Shown here piece after piece: positions 44,836 through 52,725 of a stretch of 64,000 bases of DNA. A program made the position numbers and the translations under genes. The stretch covers positions 89,197 to 153,196 of the forward strand of contig NZ_WQNE01000020.1 in NCBI RefSeq assembly GCF_009759665.1. Reading direction: 5' to 3'. The notes below the pieces were generated by a model. It ran no database searches and had not been told where the DNA came from. It saw nothing but the letters and a program-made list of their open reading frames with translations. The stretch comes from Bradyrhizobium cajani. GTDB lineage: Bacteria; Pseudomonadota; Alphaproteobacteria; Rhizobiales; Xanthobacteraceae. Within the stretch, counting starts at the first letter, position 1; each line of letters begins with the position of its first letter.

Positions 44836-45534
44836 ATGTCGCTGTCCCCCGAAGCCCGCAAGACCCTCGCCGGCATCACCACCGCCACCATCACCACGGT
44901 CCTGCTGAAAAAGGGCCTGCGCAATGTGTGGATGCGCGGCGCGCGCCCGCTGCGCCCGGGTCTGCCGCGCCTGGTGGGGCCGGCCTTCACGCTGCGCTTC
45001 GTGCCGGCGCGCGAGGATCTGGCGACGCCGGAATCCTGGTCGTCGCCGATCTCGACCCGCACTGCGATCGAGGCCATGCCTGAGGGCTGCATCGCCGTGG
45101 TCGACGCCATGGGCATCACCGATGCCGGCATCTTCGGCGACATCCTCTGTGCGCGCATGGTCAAGCGCGGCGTTACCGCGCTCGTCACCGACGGCGTCGT
45201 GCGTGACGTCGAGGGCGTGCTCGGCACCAATCTGCCGGTGTGGTGCGACGGCTACGCCGCGCCGCCGTCGGTGGCTGGCCTCACCTTCGTCGGCTGGGGC
45301 GAGCCGATCGGCTGCGGCGGCGTTGCGGTGTTCCCCAACGACATCGTGGTTGCCGACCAGGACGGTTGCGTGCTGATCCCGCAGGCGATGCTCGATCACG
45401 TGCTCAACGAGGGCGTCGAGCAGGAGCGCATGGAGGCCTGGATCGTCAACGAGGTGAACAATGGCGCGGTGCTGCCGGGCCTCTATCCCATGAACGCCGA
45501 GACCAAGGCGCGCTACGCCGCCAGCAAGAAGTAA
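44836..45534 (+). CDS. RraA-like protein (HMG/CHA aldolase-decarboxylase family)
   Basis: A 232-residue protein of the RraA/Proteobacterial-aldolase fold: ITTATITTVLLKKG near the start, and CIAVVDAMGITDAGIFGDILCARMVKRGVTALVTDGVVRDVEG, containing GD..x20..RD metal and substrate residues (split around residues 95-135). Such proteins are annotated as ribonuclease activity regulator RraA, but most outside enterobacteria are 4-hydroxy-4-methyl-2-oxoglutarate or oxaloacetate lyases. The 17-nt spacing to the cupin gene and divergence from pxp suggest small-acid catabolism. ATG 44836 is chosen over the longer frame at 44749. Confidence 0.85.
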   Translation: MSLSPEARKTLAGITTATITTVLLKKGLRNVWMRGARPLRPGLPRLVGPAFTLRFVPAREDLATPESWSSPISTRTAIEAMPEGCIAVVDAMGITDAGIFGDILCARMVKRGVTALVTDGVVRDVEGVLGTNLPVWCDGYAAPPSVAGLTFVGWGEPIGCGGVAVFPNDIVVADQDGCVLIPQAMLDHVLNEGVEQERMEAWIVNEVNNGAVLPGLYPMNAETKARYAASKK

Positions 45535-45550
45535 CAGAAGCGAGGACCCC

Positions 45551-45955
45551 ATGGAGATCACCGTCGCAGGCACGCGGCCGACCCGCCGCGCGCCCAAGGA
45601 AAATTTCACCGGCACCGTGTGGCAGGACCCCGTCATCATGGCGCCCGCGCCGGCACGGCTGAACTGCTCGCGCGTCGCGTTCGAGCCGGGCGCTCGCACC
45701 AACTGGCATCACCATCCGCTCGGGCAGACGCTTTACGTCATCTCCGGCGTCGGGCGCGTCCAGTCCAAGGGTGGACCGATCCGCGAGATCCGCCCCGGCG
45801 ATACCGTCTGGATTCCGCCGGGCGAATTGCACTGGCACGGCGCGTCACCGGGCAACGGCATGTGCCACATCGCCATGCAGGAAGCGCTCGACGGCGTCTA
45901 TTCGACCTGGCTCGAGCCGGTGACGGACGCCGAATACGGGGCAGCGGTCGGCTAA
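45551..45955 (+). CDS. Small cupin protein (mandelonitrile-lyase-like type)
   Basis: A 134-residue single-domain cupin. Motif 1 is ARTNWHHHPLGQTLYVISGVGRV (three His and Gln for metal, about 48-65) and motif 2 is PGDTVWIPPGELHWHGASP (about 83-101). The arrangement matches the short cupins annotated as (R)-mandelonitrile lyase-like or carboxymuconolactone-decarboxylase-associated; the reaction here is unknown. It lies 16 nt after the RraA-like gene and probably works on the same pathway. Confidence 0.85.
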   Translation: MEITVAGTRPTRRAPKENFTGTVWQDPVIMAPAPARLNCSRVAFEPGARTNWHHHPLGQTLYVISGVGRVQSKGGPIREIRPGDTVWIPPGELHWHGASPGNGMCHIAMQEALDGVYSTWLEPVTDAEYGAAVG

Positions 45956-46017
45956 GACCTCGTGTCCCGGCTCAGCGTCGCGGCACTTCGCGCCGCGCCG
46001 CATCCGGGACGCAAGAT

Positions 46018-46374
46018 CTACATCCGCTCCGCCGTCCACGTTCCCGTGCACATGGCGCCACGCCATGTGCCGGAGCCGGATGTCCCGCTCAGCCGGCCGA
46101 AGCCGACCGCCCGCTTGATGCCGGTGCTCAAGGTGACGTTGATGCTGCCGGCGTCGGCGACGCGGCCCGACGCCGTCACCGCGGCGCTGCTCGAAGCGAT
46201 CTGACCGTTGTTGATGCCGATCGCGACGGTTGCGCCGTTGCCGCAGGTCCCGCTCGATGACGAGATGCGGACATTCCATGTGCCGTCGAACGTGCTTGTC
46301 GCTGCGCCTGCCTGCGTGAGCGGGAAGGCGATGGCGACCATGGTGGCGAAGAGACCTTTGCGAAAGTCGTTCAT
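46018..46374 (-). CDS. Small secreted protein, Gly/Ser/Thr-rich, unknown function
   Basis: A 118-residue protein with a signal peptide (MNDFRKGLFATMVAIAFPL, cleavage likely after QAGA near residue 24). The mature part of about 94 residues contains TFDGTWNVRISSSSGTCGNG, GQIASSSAAVTASGRV and GTWRGAMCTGTWTAERM: a short beta-strand pattern with two Cys likely disulfide-bonded. Similar short Bradyrhizobium proteins are common and uncharacterised. It is convergent with the cupin gene. Confidence 0.7.
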   Translation of the reverse strand: MNDFRKGLFATMVAIAFPLTQAGAATSTFDGTWNVRISSSSGTCGNGATVAIGINNGQIASSSAAVTASGRVADAGSINVTLSTGIKRAVGFGRLSGTSGSGTWRGAMCTGTWTAERM

Positions 46375-46486
46375 GACACGTCCCTGCGGTTGACGATGAG
46401 GGATCGTGGCAGGGACGCGGCCTGGGTGATGTGAGGGTTGTCACGCCAAGTTCGGCGCGTGTGAGACGGCGCACGCATTTTTCCGC

Positions 46487-46526
46487 CGTCATTCCGGGTT
46501 CACGCTTCGCGTGCCCCGGAATGACT
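46487..46526. repeat. Palindromic intergenic repeat, family B copy 2 (short)
   Basis: TCATTCCGGG (46489-46498) and CCCCGGAATGA (46514-46524) flank a GCTTCGC-type loop (CACGC TTC GCGTG). Same core as the element at 41934. It lies between the two leftward genes at 46018 and 46552. Confidence 0.8.
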
Positions 46527-46551
46527 CGGGATTGGAAAAGTTCGAGATGCT

Positions 46552-47427
46552 CTAGTTCACCCGCGTCCAGGTCTGGCCGCCGCAGAACATGCCGCCGAAG
46601 GCGCAGCCCTGCACGCGGAGGCGGTCGGTGCCCTTCATCGCGATCGTCGAATCGTAGGTCGAGCCGGAGTTGGGATCGAGGATGCGGCCGGACCATTTCT
46701 GGTCCTTGCCGGGCTTCATGTTGATCAGCACCTGCTCGCCGTTCTGGTTGGATTTGCTGTCGACCGAATAGCCGCAGAGATTGCTGCCGCACTGCTCGAT
46801 GCGGACCTTGCCTTCCTTCTCCTCGGTGAGCCAGACGCCGAGCGGCGAATTGAGATCGCGCGTGGGCGCGGCTGCGGGCGCCGGCGTGGCCGCGGCGGCC
46901 TGCACGGGAGCGGGAGCGGGGGCTGGCGCGGGCGACGGAGGCGGTGCCGGCGGCGCGGCGGCGACGGTCGGAGCCGGCGGCGGTGTCACGGCGGGAGCCG
47001 CCTGTTGTTCGACCGGCGCAGGTGCCGGAGGAGGCGGCGCGGGCGGCGGCAGCACCGCGGTCTCGGCCGGCGCATTGTTGGCAGTCGCAGTCGGCGCAGG
47101 AGCCGGCGGTGCCGGAGGCGGCGCGACAGCCGCGGCCGCGGGCGCCTGCACGGCTGCGGGCGGCGGGGCGACGGGAGCGGGCGCAGGTGCAGCCGGTGTT
47201 TGCGGCTCGACCGTAGCCTGCTGCGGCGCCTGCTGGGCCGGGCTCGTCTCGTTCTTCTTGGCCTTCTTTGCCTTGCCCTGGCCGGTGTTGTCATACACGC
47301 CGGGGATCTGCACCGTGCCGCGGTCGGGATCGATGCGGATGGTGCGTCCGCCATATTCGAAGGTGTACTGCGCCTGGGCAGCGGTACTCGCCAAAAGGAA
47401 TGCGGCCGTGGCCAACAGCTTCCTCAT
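46552..47427 (-). CDS. Exported DUF2147 protein with long Pro/Ala linker
   Basis: A 291-residue protein with a signal peptide (MRKLLATAAFLLASTAAQAQ), then a short segment YTFEYGGRTIRIDPDRGTVQ. A Pro/Ala/Val-rich linker of about 130 residues (roughly 60-190) connects to a C-terminal DUF2147 domain (LGVWLTEEKEGKVRIEQCGSNLCGY, then GRILDPNSGSTYDSTIAMKGTDRLRVQGCAFGGMFCGG). DUF2147 proteins are small beta-barrel periplasmic proteins of unknown function; the linker may span the peptidoglycan. ATG 47427 is used; the upstream MRGPPAQEME frame lacks a signal. A CRP/FNR-type palindrome lies 61-76 nt upstream. Confidence 0.8.
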   Translation of the reverse strand: MRKLLATAAFLLASTAAQAQYTFEYGGRTIRIDPDRGTVQIPGVYDNTGQGKAKKAKKNETSPAQQAPQQATVEPQTPAAPAPAPVAPPPAAVQAPAAAAVAPPPAPPAPAPTATANNAPAETAVLPPPAPPPPAPAPVEQQAAPAVTPPPAPTVAAAPPAPPPSPAPAPAPAPVQAAAATPAPAAAPTRDLNSPLGVWLTEEKEGKVRIEQCGSNLCGYSVDSKSNQNGEQVLINMKPGKDQKWSGRILDPNSGSTYDSTIAMKGTDRLRVQGCAFGGMFCGGQTWTRVN

Positions 47428-47487
47428 TTCCATCTCCTGAGCAGGTGGTCCCCGCACCGACGCTTACGCGCCGGCTCGATCGCGAAA

Positions 47488-47503
47488 AGTGATCTAGATC
47501 ACT
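47488..47503. promoter_or_regulatory. CRP/FNR-family palindromic site
   Basis: AGTGATCTAGATCACT is a perfect 16-bp palindrome. Its core TGATCTAGATCA equals the centre of the consensus site for CRP (GTGATCTAGATCAC) and differs from FixK/FNR boxes (TTGAT-N4-ATCAA) only at the outer base. Its centre is 68 nt upstream of the DUF2147 start codon, a typical activator distance. The regulator in this organism (FixK, NnrR or a CRP homologue) cannot be told. Confidence 0.6.
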
Positions 47504-47637
47504 GTCGTCCGTATGAGTCGTCCCTCGGCGGTTCCGGGTTCAATACGCCCGGAGCCGGTCCAAAGTTTGGCCAAAGCAAGCGAAAGGAGGTCGCGTTTTC
47601 TCGACGCGAACCGATACCCGCTTCGCCCGAGAACGCT

Positions 47638-48417
47638 CTAGTCGAACCAGGCGGCGTAGATCTTCCTGTAGCTGCCGTCTTCCATGGAAATGTGCAGCCA
47701 CTGGTCGACGAAGGCCTTCAGCGCCATGTCGCGCTGGAGCCAGTAGGCCTTCTCGGAGAAGTCGAACGGTTTTTCCGGATGCACCGCGCAGAGCACGCCG
47801 GCATGCTGCTTCTGCTGATAGCGCGTCTCTGAGGCGTCCGTCATCATCAGGTCGGCATTGCCCTTGGCGATCTCGTCGAAGATCACGGTGTTGTCGGAGA
47901 AGACGGTGATCTCGGCATCCCTGATGTTGGCACGCGCAAAGCGCTCATTGGTGCCGCCGGGATTGACGATGACGCGGGTGCCCTTCCTGTCGATGTCGGC
48001 AATCGTCTGGTACTTGCCGACGTCGGCGCAGCGCGCGATCGGCGTCTTGCCCTCGCGCATGATCGGGGTGGAGAAGAAGCCCTTCTTCTGCCGGTCGAGC
48101 GTGACCGAGACCCCGCCCATGGCGATGTCGAACTGGTCAGCCTCGAAATCCTTCATCAGCTTCGGCCAGGCCGTCGGCACGAATTCGACCTTGACGCCGA
48201 GCGCCTTGCCGAGGGCCTCCGCCATGTCGACGTCGAACCCGCTGAACTGCTGCGTCGCCTTGTCCAGATAGGTGAAGGGCTTGTAGTCACCGGTCATGCC
48301 GACGCGCAACGTGCCGCGCTTGACGATCTCGTCGAGGCGCGAGGGCGCCTGCTGCGCATGCGCCGAGACATTCACCAGCAGCGCCACGGCCAAAGCCGCC
48401 CAGATTCGAACGATCAT
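47638..48417 (-). CDS. Periplasmic cyclohexadienyl dehydratase-like protein (PheC family, SBP fold)
   Basis: A 259-residue protein with a signal peptide (MIVRIWAALAVALLVNVSAHAQ) and the type II periplasmic binding fold. The sequence pattern fits PheC of Pseudomonas rather than transport proteins: MTGDYKPFTYLDK, DMAEALGKALG, TAWPKLMKDFEADQFDIAMGG, VNPGGTNERFARANI, ADLMMTDASETRYQ, CAVHPEKPFDFSEKAYWLQRD. PheC converts prephenate or arogenate to phenylpyruvate or phenylalanine in the periplasm. No permease or ATPase genes are beside it, which fits an enzyme better than a transporter subunit. GAAAAGAG precedes ATG 48417. An amino-acid binding role remains possible. Confidence 0.8.
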   Translation of the reverse strand: MIVRIWAALAVALLVNVSAHAQQAPSRLDEIVKRGTLRVGMTGDYKPFTYLDKATQQFSGFDVDMAEALGKALGVKVEFVPTAWPKLMKDFEADQFDIAMGGVSVTLDRQKKGFFSTPIMREGKTPIARCADVGKYQTIADIDRKGTRVIVNPGGTNERFARANIRDAEITVFSDNTVIFDEIAKGNADLMMTDASETRYQQKQHAGVLCAVHPEKPFDFSEKAYWLQRDMALKAFVDQWLHISMEDGSYRKIYAAWFD

Positions 48418-48519
48418 CTCTTTTCCACCCATGCCCGAGCTGTCATTGTGCAGCTCTTGAGGTGTGGATTTAGACCAGATGCCCGTCGCTGGCGAGGCGG
48501 AATTGAAGGGAATCCAGAG

Positions 48520-49029
48520 GTGACGATCTCGATATATGACGCCTCGGTCGGCGTCTTCGTGCCGTATCTTCGCAACCTGTCCGGACTGCTCGACAAGGGT
48601 GTGGCCTATGCCGAGACCCGCAAGTTCAACCCGGCGGTCCTGCTCGGCATGCGGCTGGCGCCGAACATGTACGATCTGGCGCAGCAGGTCGGCGAGGCCT
48701 GCCGCCACGCCACGGTCGCTCCGGCCCTGCTGGCCGAGCGCGAGCCGGTGGCGCTGCCGGTGCTCGAGCACGACATGGCCGGGCTTCAGGCGCGCATCGC
48801 GACGTCAATCGAGTTCATCGAGAGTCTGCCGCGCGCTGCAATCGATGCCGCGGCGGAACGGCATGTCTTCTTCAGACTGAAGAACGGAACCGAGCTGCCG
48901 TTCACCGGGCGGACGCTGCTGCTGACGTTCAGCGTGCCGCAGTTCTTCTTTCACGTCACGACGGCGTACGACCTGTTGCGGCACGCCGGCGTCGAGCTCG
49001 TGAAGCGGGATTATCTTGGGCGGAAGTAG
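48520..49029 (+). CDS. DUF1993 family protein
   Basis: A 169-residue soluble all-helical protein starting at GTG 48520 (TISIYDASVGVFVPYLRNLSGLLDKG after the start Val/Met). It has DAxVGxFxxxLxNL, MRLAPNMYDLAQQV and FFFHVTTAYDLLRHAGVELVKRDYLG at the end, the DUF1993 signature (DinB-like four-helix bundle). Function unknown. GGGA about 9 nt upstream serves as ribosome binding site. It is divergent from the PheC-like gene, separated by 102 nt. Confidence 0.85.
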   Translation: MTISIYDASVGVFVPYLRNLSGLLDKGVAYAETRKFNPAVLLGMRLAPNMYDLAQQVGEACRHATVAPALLAEREPVALPVLEHDMAGLQARIATSIEFIESLPRAAIDAAAERHVFFRLKNGTELPFTGRTLLLTFSVPQFFFHVTTAYDLLRHAGVELVKRDYLGRK

Positions 49030-49032
49030 GCC

Positions 49033-49512
49033 TCAGGCTTCGCCCTTGCGCTCATAATCGGCGAGCGAGCTGCGGCCTGCGATCTCGCTGCGCAGCTCCT
49101 CGAAGCGACGGTGTGCCTCGTCCTCGTGCTCGTCGACGAAGCGCACCGCGGCCTCGCTCGTCATCGGGCCGCTGACCACGGGCGCGGACTGCTCGCCGAT
49201 GGTCTCGTGGACGTAGAATTGGCCGTCGTCGCCGCGATGGACCGTCCATTTCAGGCGGATCGCCACCATCGGGCCGGGGCCGACCTTGCTGTAGCCGTCG
49301 GCATCGGTATGCTCCGGCACCAGCGGCTGCTCTTCGACCATCGGATGCTCGTCGACCACCGTATGCTCGTCGGCAGCGGGCTGCTCGTCCGCGGCGACGT
49401 GTTCAGCGGCGACCACGGTCTCGGTCTCGCGAACGACGAGAACGGGCTCGGGGCGCTCCAGGATGCTGGCAATGGTTGCCAGCGCGTGGTCGGTCGGGTC
49501 GATCTCTGACAA
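49033..49512 (-). CDS. Acidic hypothetical protein with Asp/Glu-His repeats
   Basis: A 159-residue soluble protein. The N-terminal part (about 30-72) is an acidic low-complexity stretch of short E/D-E-H-x-x-V-x repeats (ADEQP, ADEHTV, VDEHPM, VEEQPL, VPEHTD). The C-terminal part looks folded: MVAIRLKWTVHRGDDGQFYVHETIGEQSAPVVSGPM followed by the helix SEAAVRFVDEHEDEAHRRFEELRSEIAG (both described by segment). No family recognised. It ends 3 nt from the convergent DUF1993 stop. Confidence 0.65.
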   Translation of the reverse strand: MSEIDPTDHALATIASILERPEPVLVVRETETVVAAEHVAADEQPAADEHTVVDEHPMVEEQPLVPEHTDADGYSKVGPGPMVAIRLKWTVHRGDDGQFYVHETIGEQSAPVVSGPMTSEAAVRFVDEHEDEAHRRFEELRSEIAGRSSLADYERKGEA

Positions 49513-49682
49513 GGGTCCATCCTCCAGCTCGACGCGGCCGGCCAGTCTGTCCCACTGCCGCCGCGGGCGGCTTTATTACGCGGGTTTGATTAAGGCTGAG
49601 TTTGGGCCCGATCTGCACCAAAATGGGACGCATTCTGGCCTTCCGAAGGCGGGGCGGACGTACCGCCCGGCCGTTGGTTCGC

Positions 49683-50672
49683 TCAGCCCAGCACGTCCTG
49701 ATTGATGACGTTCTGCCGGATGGGATCGCCGTCCAGCACACTCAGGATGTTGCGTGCGGTCTGCTCGCTCATGCGCTGGACCGCCTCGACGGTGACGCCG
49801 GCGACATGCGGGGCCATGATGACGTTGGGCAGCGCGAACAGCGCATTGCTGACCGGCGGCGGCTCCACCTCGAACACGTCGATTCCGGCGCCGGCGATCT
49901 TGCCCGAGACCAGCGCGTCGTACAGCGCCGCTTCCTTCACGATGCCGCCGCGCGCGGTGTTGATGAGATAGGATCTCGGCTTCATCCGGCCGATCCGCGC
50001 CGCATCGAACAGGCCGACGGTCTCGGGCGTCTTCGGGCAGTGAATGGTGACGAAGTCTGCCTGCGGCAGCGCGGCGTCGAGATCGCCGACCGGCTCGCAG
50101 CCGGCGGCCTTGATGTCGGCGGCGGGCTTATAGGGATCATAGACCTGCACGTTCATTTCCATCGCCAGGCAGCGCTTGGCGGTGCGACTGCCGATGCGGC
50201 CGAAACCGATGATCAACACGGTCTTGCCGTAGAGATCGAACGGCAGCATGCCGAGCCGGTCGGCCCATTTGCCGTCCTTGACGCAGGCGTGCATCTCGTT
50301 CGCGCGCTTCGCCAGCGTCAGCATCATGAACAGCGCCTGTTCGGCGACCGAGGGCGAGTTGGCGCTGCCCGCGACCATCAGCGGCACCTTGCGGCGGGAG
50401 AGGGCGGGCACGTCGACGGCGTCGTAGCCGACACCGATGCGCGTCACCACCTTCATGTCGCGGGAGGCCTCGAGCTCGGTCTCGCCGAAGGCGGTGGCGC
50501 CGAGCGCCACGCCGTGAACCGGCGCATGGCTCTTGAGCAGGGCCTCGAAATCCCCGGCGGAGATCAGGTTTGCAAACTCGACGAGCTCGATATCGTCCCG
50601 CTGGGTGAGGAGGGCGCGTGCCCCTTGCGACAAAGTTTGTGTAACGAAAATCTTCTTCTTGTTGGTCGCCAT
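49683..50672 (-). CDS. D-2-hydroxyacid dehydrogenase (phosphoglycerate-dehydrogenase-like)
   Basis: 329 residues of the D-isomer 2-hydroxyacid dehydrogenase fold. The NAD-binding loop is VLIIGFGRIGSRTAKRC (about 150-166), with the conserved LINTARGGIVKEAAL (catalytic Arg), AGAGIDVFEVEPPP (Glu) and APHVAGVT (His). Substrate unknown. It is the last gene of the ABC operon, 34 nt after the ATPase gene, so it probably oxidises or reduces a 2-hydroxyacid derived from the imported compound, for example a sugar acid. Confidence 0.9.
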   Translation of the reverse strand: MATNKKKIFVTQTLSQGARALLTQRDDIELVEFANLISAGDFEALLKSHAPVHGVALGATAFGETELEASRDMKVVTRIGVGYDAVDVPALSRRKVPLMVAGSANSPSVAEQALFMMLTLAKRANEMHACVKDGKWADRLGMLPFDLYGKTVLIIGFGRIGSRTAKRCLAMEMNVQVYDPYKPAADIKAAGCEPVGDLDAALPQADFVTIHCPKTPETVGLFDAARIGRMKPRSYLINTARGGIVKEAALYDALVSGKIAGAGIDVFEVEPPPVSNALFALPNVIMAPHVAGVTVEAVQRMSEQTARNILSVLDGDPIRQNVINQDVLG

Positions 50673-50706
50673 CGTCCCCTGCCTGCGCGAGTTTCTTGGA
50701 CCGGCA

Positions 50707-51807
50707 TCACAACACGACGCCGGTCGCCTCGTTTAGCAGGTGCATATTGTTGAGGTCCATCGCCAAACGCATGGGTGCCCCGTCCTTGGCGCCGGCATTG
50801 GGATCGACGCGGCCGCAGATCGGCGTGCCATCGAGCCCGAAATAGACCAGCGTCTCCATTCCCATCGGCTCGGTGACGTCGAGCACGGTCTCGAAAGTTT
50901 CGACGCCCGGCCCGAAATGCGCATGCGACTCGGTGAGATGCTCGGGCCGGATGCCGAGCAGCAGCTTGTCGGTGCGCGGCAGCGCGTTGTAGCGCGCGGC
51001 GCGGGCCGGTGGCAGCGCAAAGGCAATGCGGTCGGTCAGGCGGATCTGGAGCGTGCCGCCAGCGTCCTCGAGCCGGCACGGGATGAAGTTCATCGCGGGC
51101 GAGCCGATGAAGCCGGCCACGAACCGCGTCGCCGGTTTGTGGTAGAGTTCGTTCGGCGTGCCGATCTGCTCGATGCGGCCCTTGTTCATCACCACGACGC
51201 GGTCGGCCAAAGTCATCGCCTCGACCTGGTCGTGGGTGACATAGACCGTGGTGGTGCGCACCTTCTGGTGCACCTTCTTGATCTCGATCCGCATCTGCAC
51301 GCGGAGTTTCGCGTCGAGATTGGACAGCGGCTCGTCGAACAGGAAGACCTTCGGATTGCGCACGATGGCCCGGCCCATCGCGACGCGCTGGCGTTGGCCG
51401 CCGGAGAGCTGCTTCGGCTTGCGGTCGATCAGGTCGGTGATGTCGAGAAGGCGGGCGGCCTCGGTCACCCGCGCCTTGATCTCGGCCTTGGGATAGTGCT
51501 TCAGGCGCAGGCCGAACGACATGTTCTCCGCGACCGTCATATGCGGGTAGAGCGCGTAGTTCTGGAACACCATGGCGATGTCGCGGTCCTTCGGCGGCAC
51601 GTCGTTGACGATGTCGCCGCCGATCATGATGTCGCCGTCGCTGATGTCCTCGAGCCCTGCGATCATGCGCAGCGTCGTCGACTTGCCGCAGCCGGAGGGG
51701 CCGACCAGCACGATGAACTCATGGTCGGCAATGTCCAGGTCGATGCCGCGCACCGCCTCGACATCGTCGTAACGCTTAACTACCTTCCGCAAAGCAACGT
51801 CAGCCAT
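50707..51807 (-). CDS. ABC transporter ATP-binding protein, UgpC/MalK type
   Basis: 366 residues. Walker A GPSGCGKST (about 37-45), Q-loop FQNYALYPHMTV, signature LSGGQRQRVAMGRAI (about 135-149), Walker B VFLFDEPLSNLDAKLR and the C-terminal TOBE-type regulatory domain (from about 240) are all present. This is the carbohydrate CUT1 class, importing sugars or glycerol-3-phosphate. It lies between the permease and dehydrogenase genes in a five-gene operon; 6 nt from the upstream permease. Confidence 0.94.
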   Translation of the reverse strand: MADVALRKVVKRYDDVEAVRGIDLDIADHEFIVLVGPSGCGKSTTLRMIAGLEDISDGDIMIGGDIVNDVPPKDRDIAMVFQNYALYPHMTVAENMSFGLRLKHYPKAEIKARVTEAARLLDITDLIDRKPKQLSGGQRQRVAMGRAIVRNPKVFLFDEPLSNLDAKLRVQMRIEIKKVHQKVRTTTVYVTHDQVEAMTLADRVVVMNKGRIEQIGTPNELYHKPATRFVAGFIGSPAMNFIPCRLEDAGGTLQIRLTDRIAFALPPARAARYNALPRTDKLLLGIRPEHLTESHAHFGPGVETFETVLDVTEPMGMETLVYFGLDGTPICGRVDPNAGAKDGAPMRLAMDLNNMHLLNEATGVVL

Positions 51808-51813
51808 GAGACA

Positions 51814-52725
51814 TCAACCCTTTGTCGCGCCGGCGGTCAGGCCGGCAATGTAGTAGTCCATCAGGAAGGCGTAGATGATCAGCGGCGGCGCAGCGCCAAG
51901 CAGCGCGCCGGTCATGATCTGTCCCCAGTTGAACACGTCGCCCTTGATCAGCGTGGTGGTGATGCCGACCGGCAGCACGAGCTGGTCGACCGACGTCGTG
52001 AACACCAGGGGATAGAGGAACTGCGCCCAGGACACCGTGAAAGCGAAGATGGTCGCGGCGATCAGCCCGGGCAGCGCGACGGGGATGAAGATCCGCGTCA
52101 GGGTCTGGAGCCAGGAAGCGCCGTCGATGAGGGCGGCCTCATCGAGCTCCTTCGGGATCGAGGCGAAATAGCCGATCATGATCCAGGTGCAGAACGGCAC
52201 CGTCAGCGTCGGATAGATGAAAAGCAGCACGTACCATCTGTTGAGTAGCGTGATGCCCGTGTAATCCTGGACCAACGCCAGCATCTTGAACAGCGGGATG
52301 AACAACAGGCTGTCCGGAATGAGGTAGGTGAGGAAGACGCCCGTCGCCAGCGTCGTCGAGCCCCAGAACTTCATGCGCGCCAATGCAAATGCAGCGGGAA
52401 CGCTGATCAGCATGGTCACGAGGACGACCGCCAGCGACACGATCGACGAATTCCAGAAGAAGCGCAGGAACTGGTTGGAGGTCAGCAGCTCGACATAGTT
52501 CGACAGGGTCGGGTGAAACACCCACCATGGATTGGTCGCGGCCGAGATCTCCGCGCTGCTCTTGAGCGAGGTGATCAGCATGTACACCGGCGGCGTCAGG
52601 AAGAAGATCGCGAACAGCACCAGGAAGAAGTAGGACCAGCGCAGCGCCCAGGCGCGGTCGCGGCTCATGCTGCCATATTTGACCTTCCGCGACGGTCCGG
52701 CCTTGTCGATTGCAAGCGTGCTCAT
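51814..52725 (-). CDS. Carbohydrate ABC transporter permease, MalG type
   Basis: 303 residues with six membrane helices, the first at about 28-48 (WSYFFLVLFAIFFLTPPVYML). The EAA loop is ELDEAALIDGASWLQTLTRIFIPVALPG (about residues 195-222), which binds the ATPase. The MalG-type C-terminus (GALLGAAPPLIIYAFLMDYYIAGLTAGATKG) is typical of CUT1 permeases. ATG 52725 shares one base with the stop of the upstream permease gene (TGATG), so translation is coupled. Confidence 0.92.
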   Translation of the reverse strand: MSTLAIDKAGPSRKVKYGSMSRDRAWALRWSYFFLVLFAIFFLTPPVYMLITSLKSSAEISAATNPWWVFHPTLSNYVELLTSNQFLRFFWNSSIVSLAVVLVTMLISVPAAFALARMKFWGSTTLATGVFLTYLIPDSLLFIPLFKMLALVQDYTGITLLNRWYVLLFIYPTLTVPFCTWIMIGYFASIPKELDEAALIDGASWLQTLTRIFIPVALPGLIAATIFAFTVSWAQFLYPLVFTTSVDQLVLPVGITTTLIKGDVFNWGQIMTGALLGAAPPLIIYAFLMDYYIAGLTAGATKG

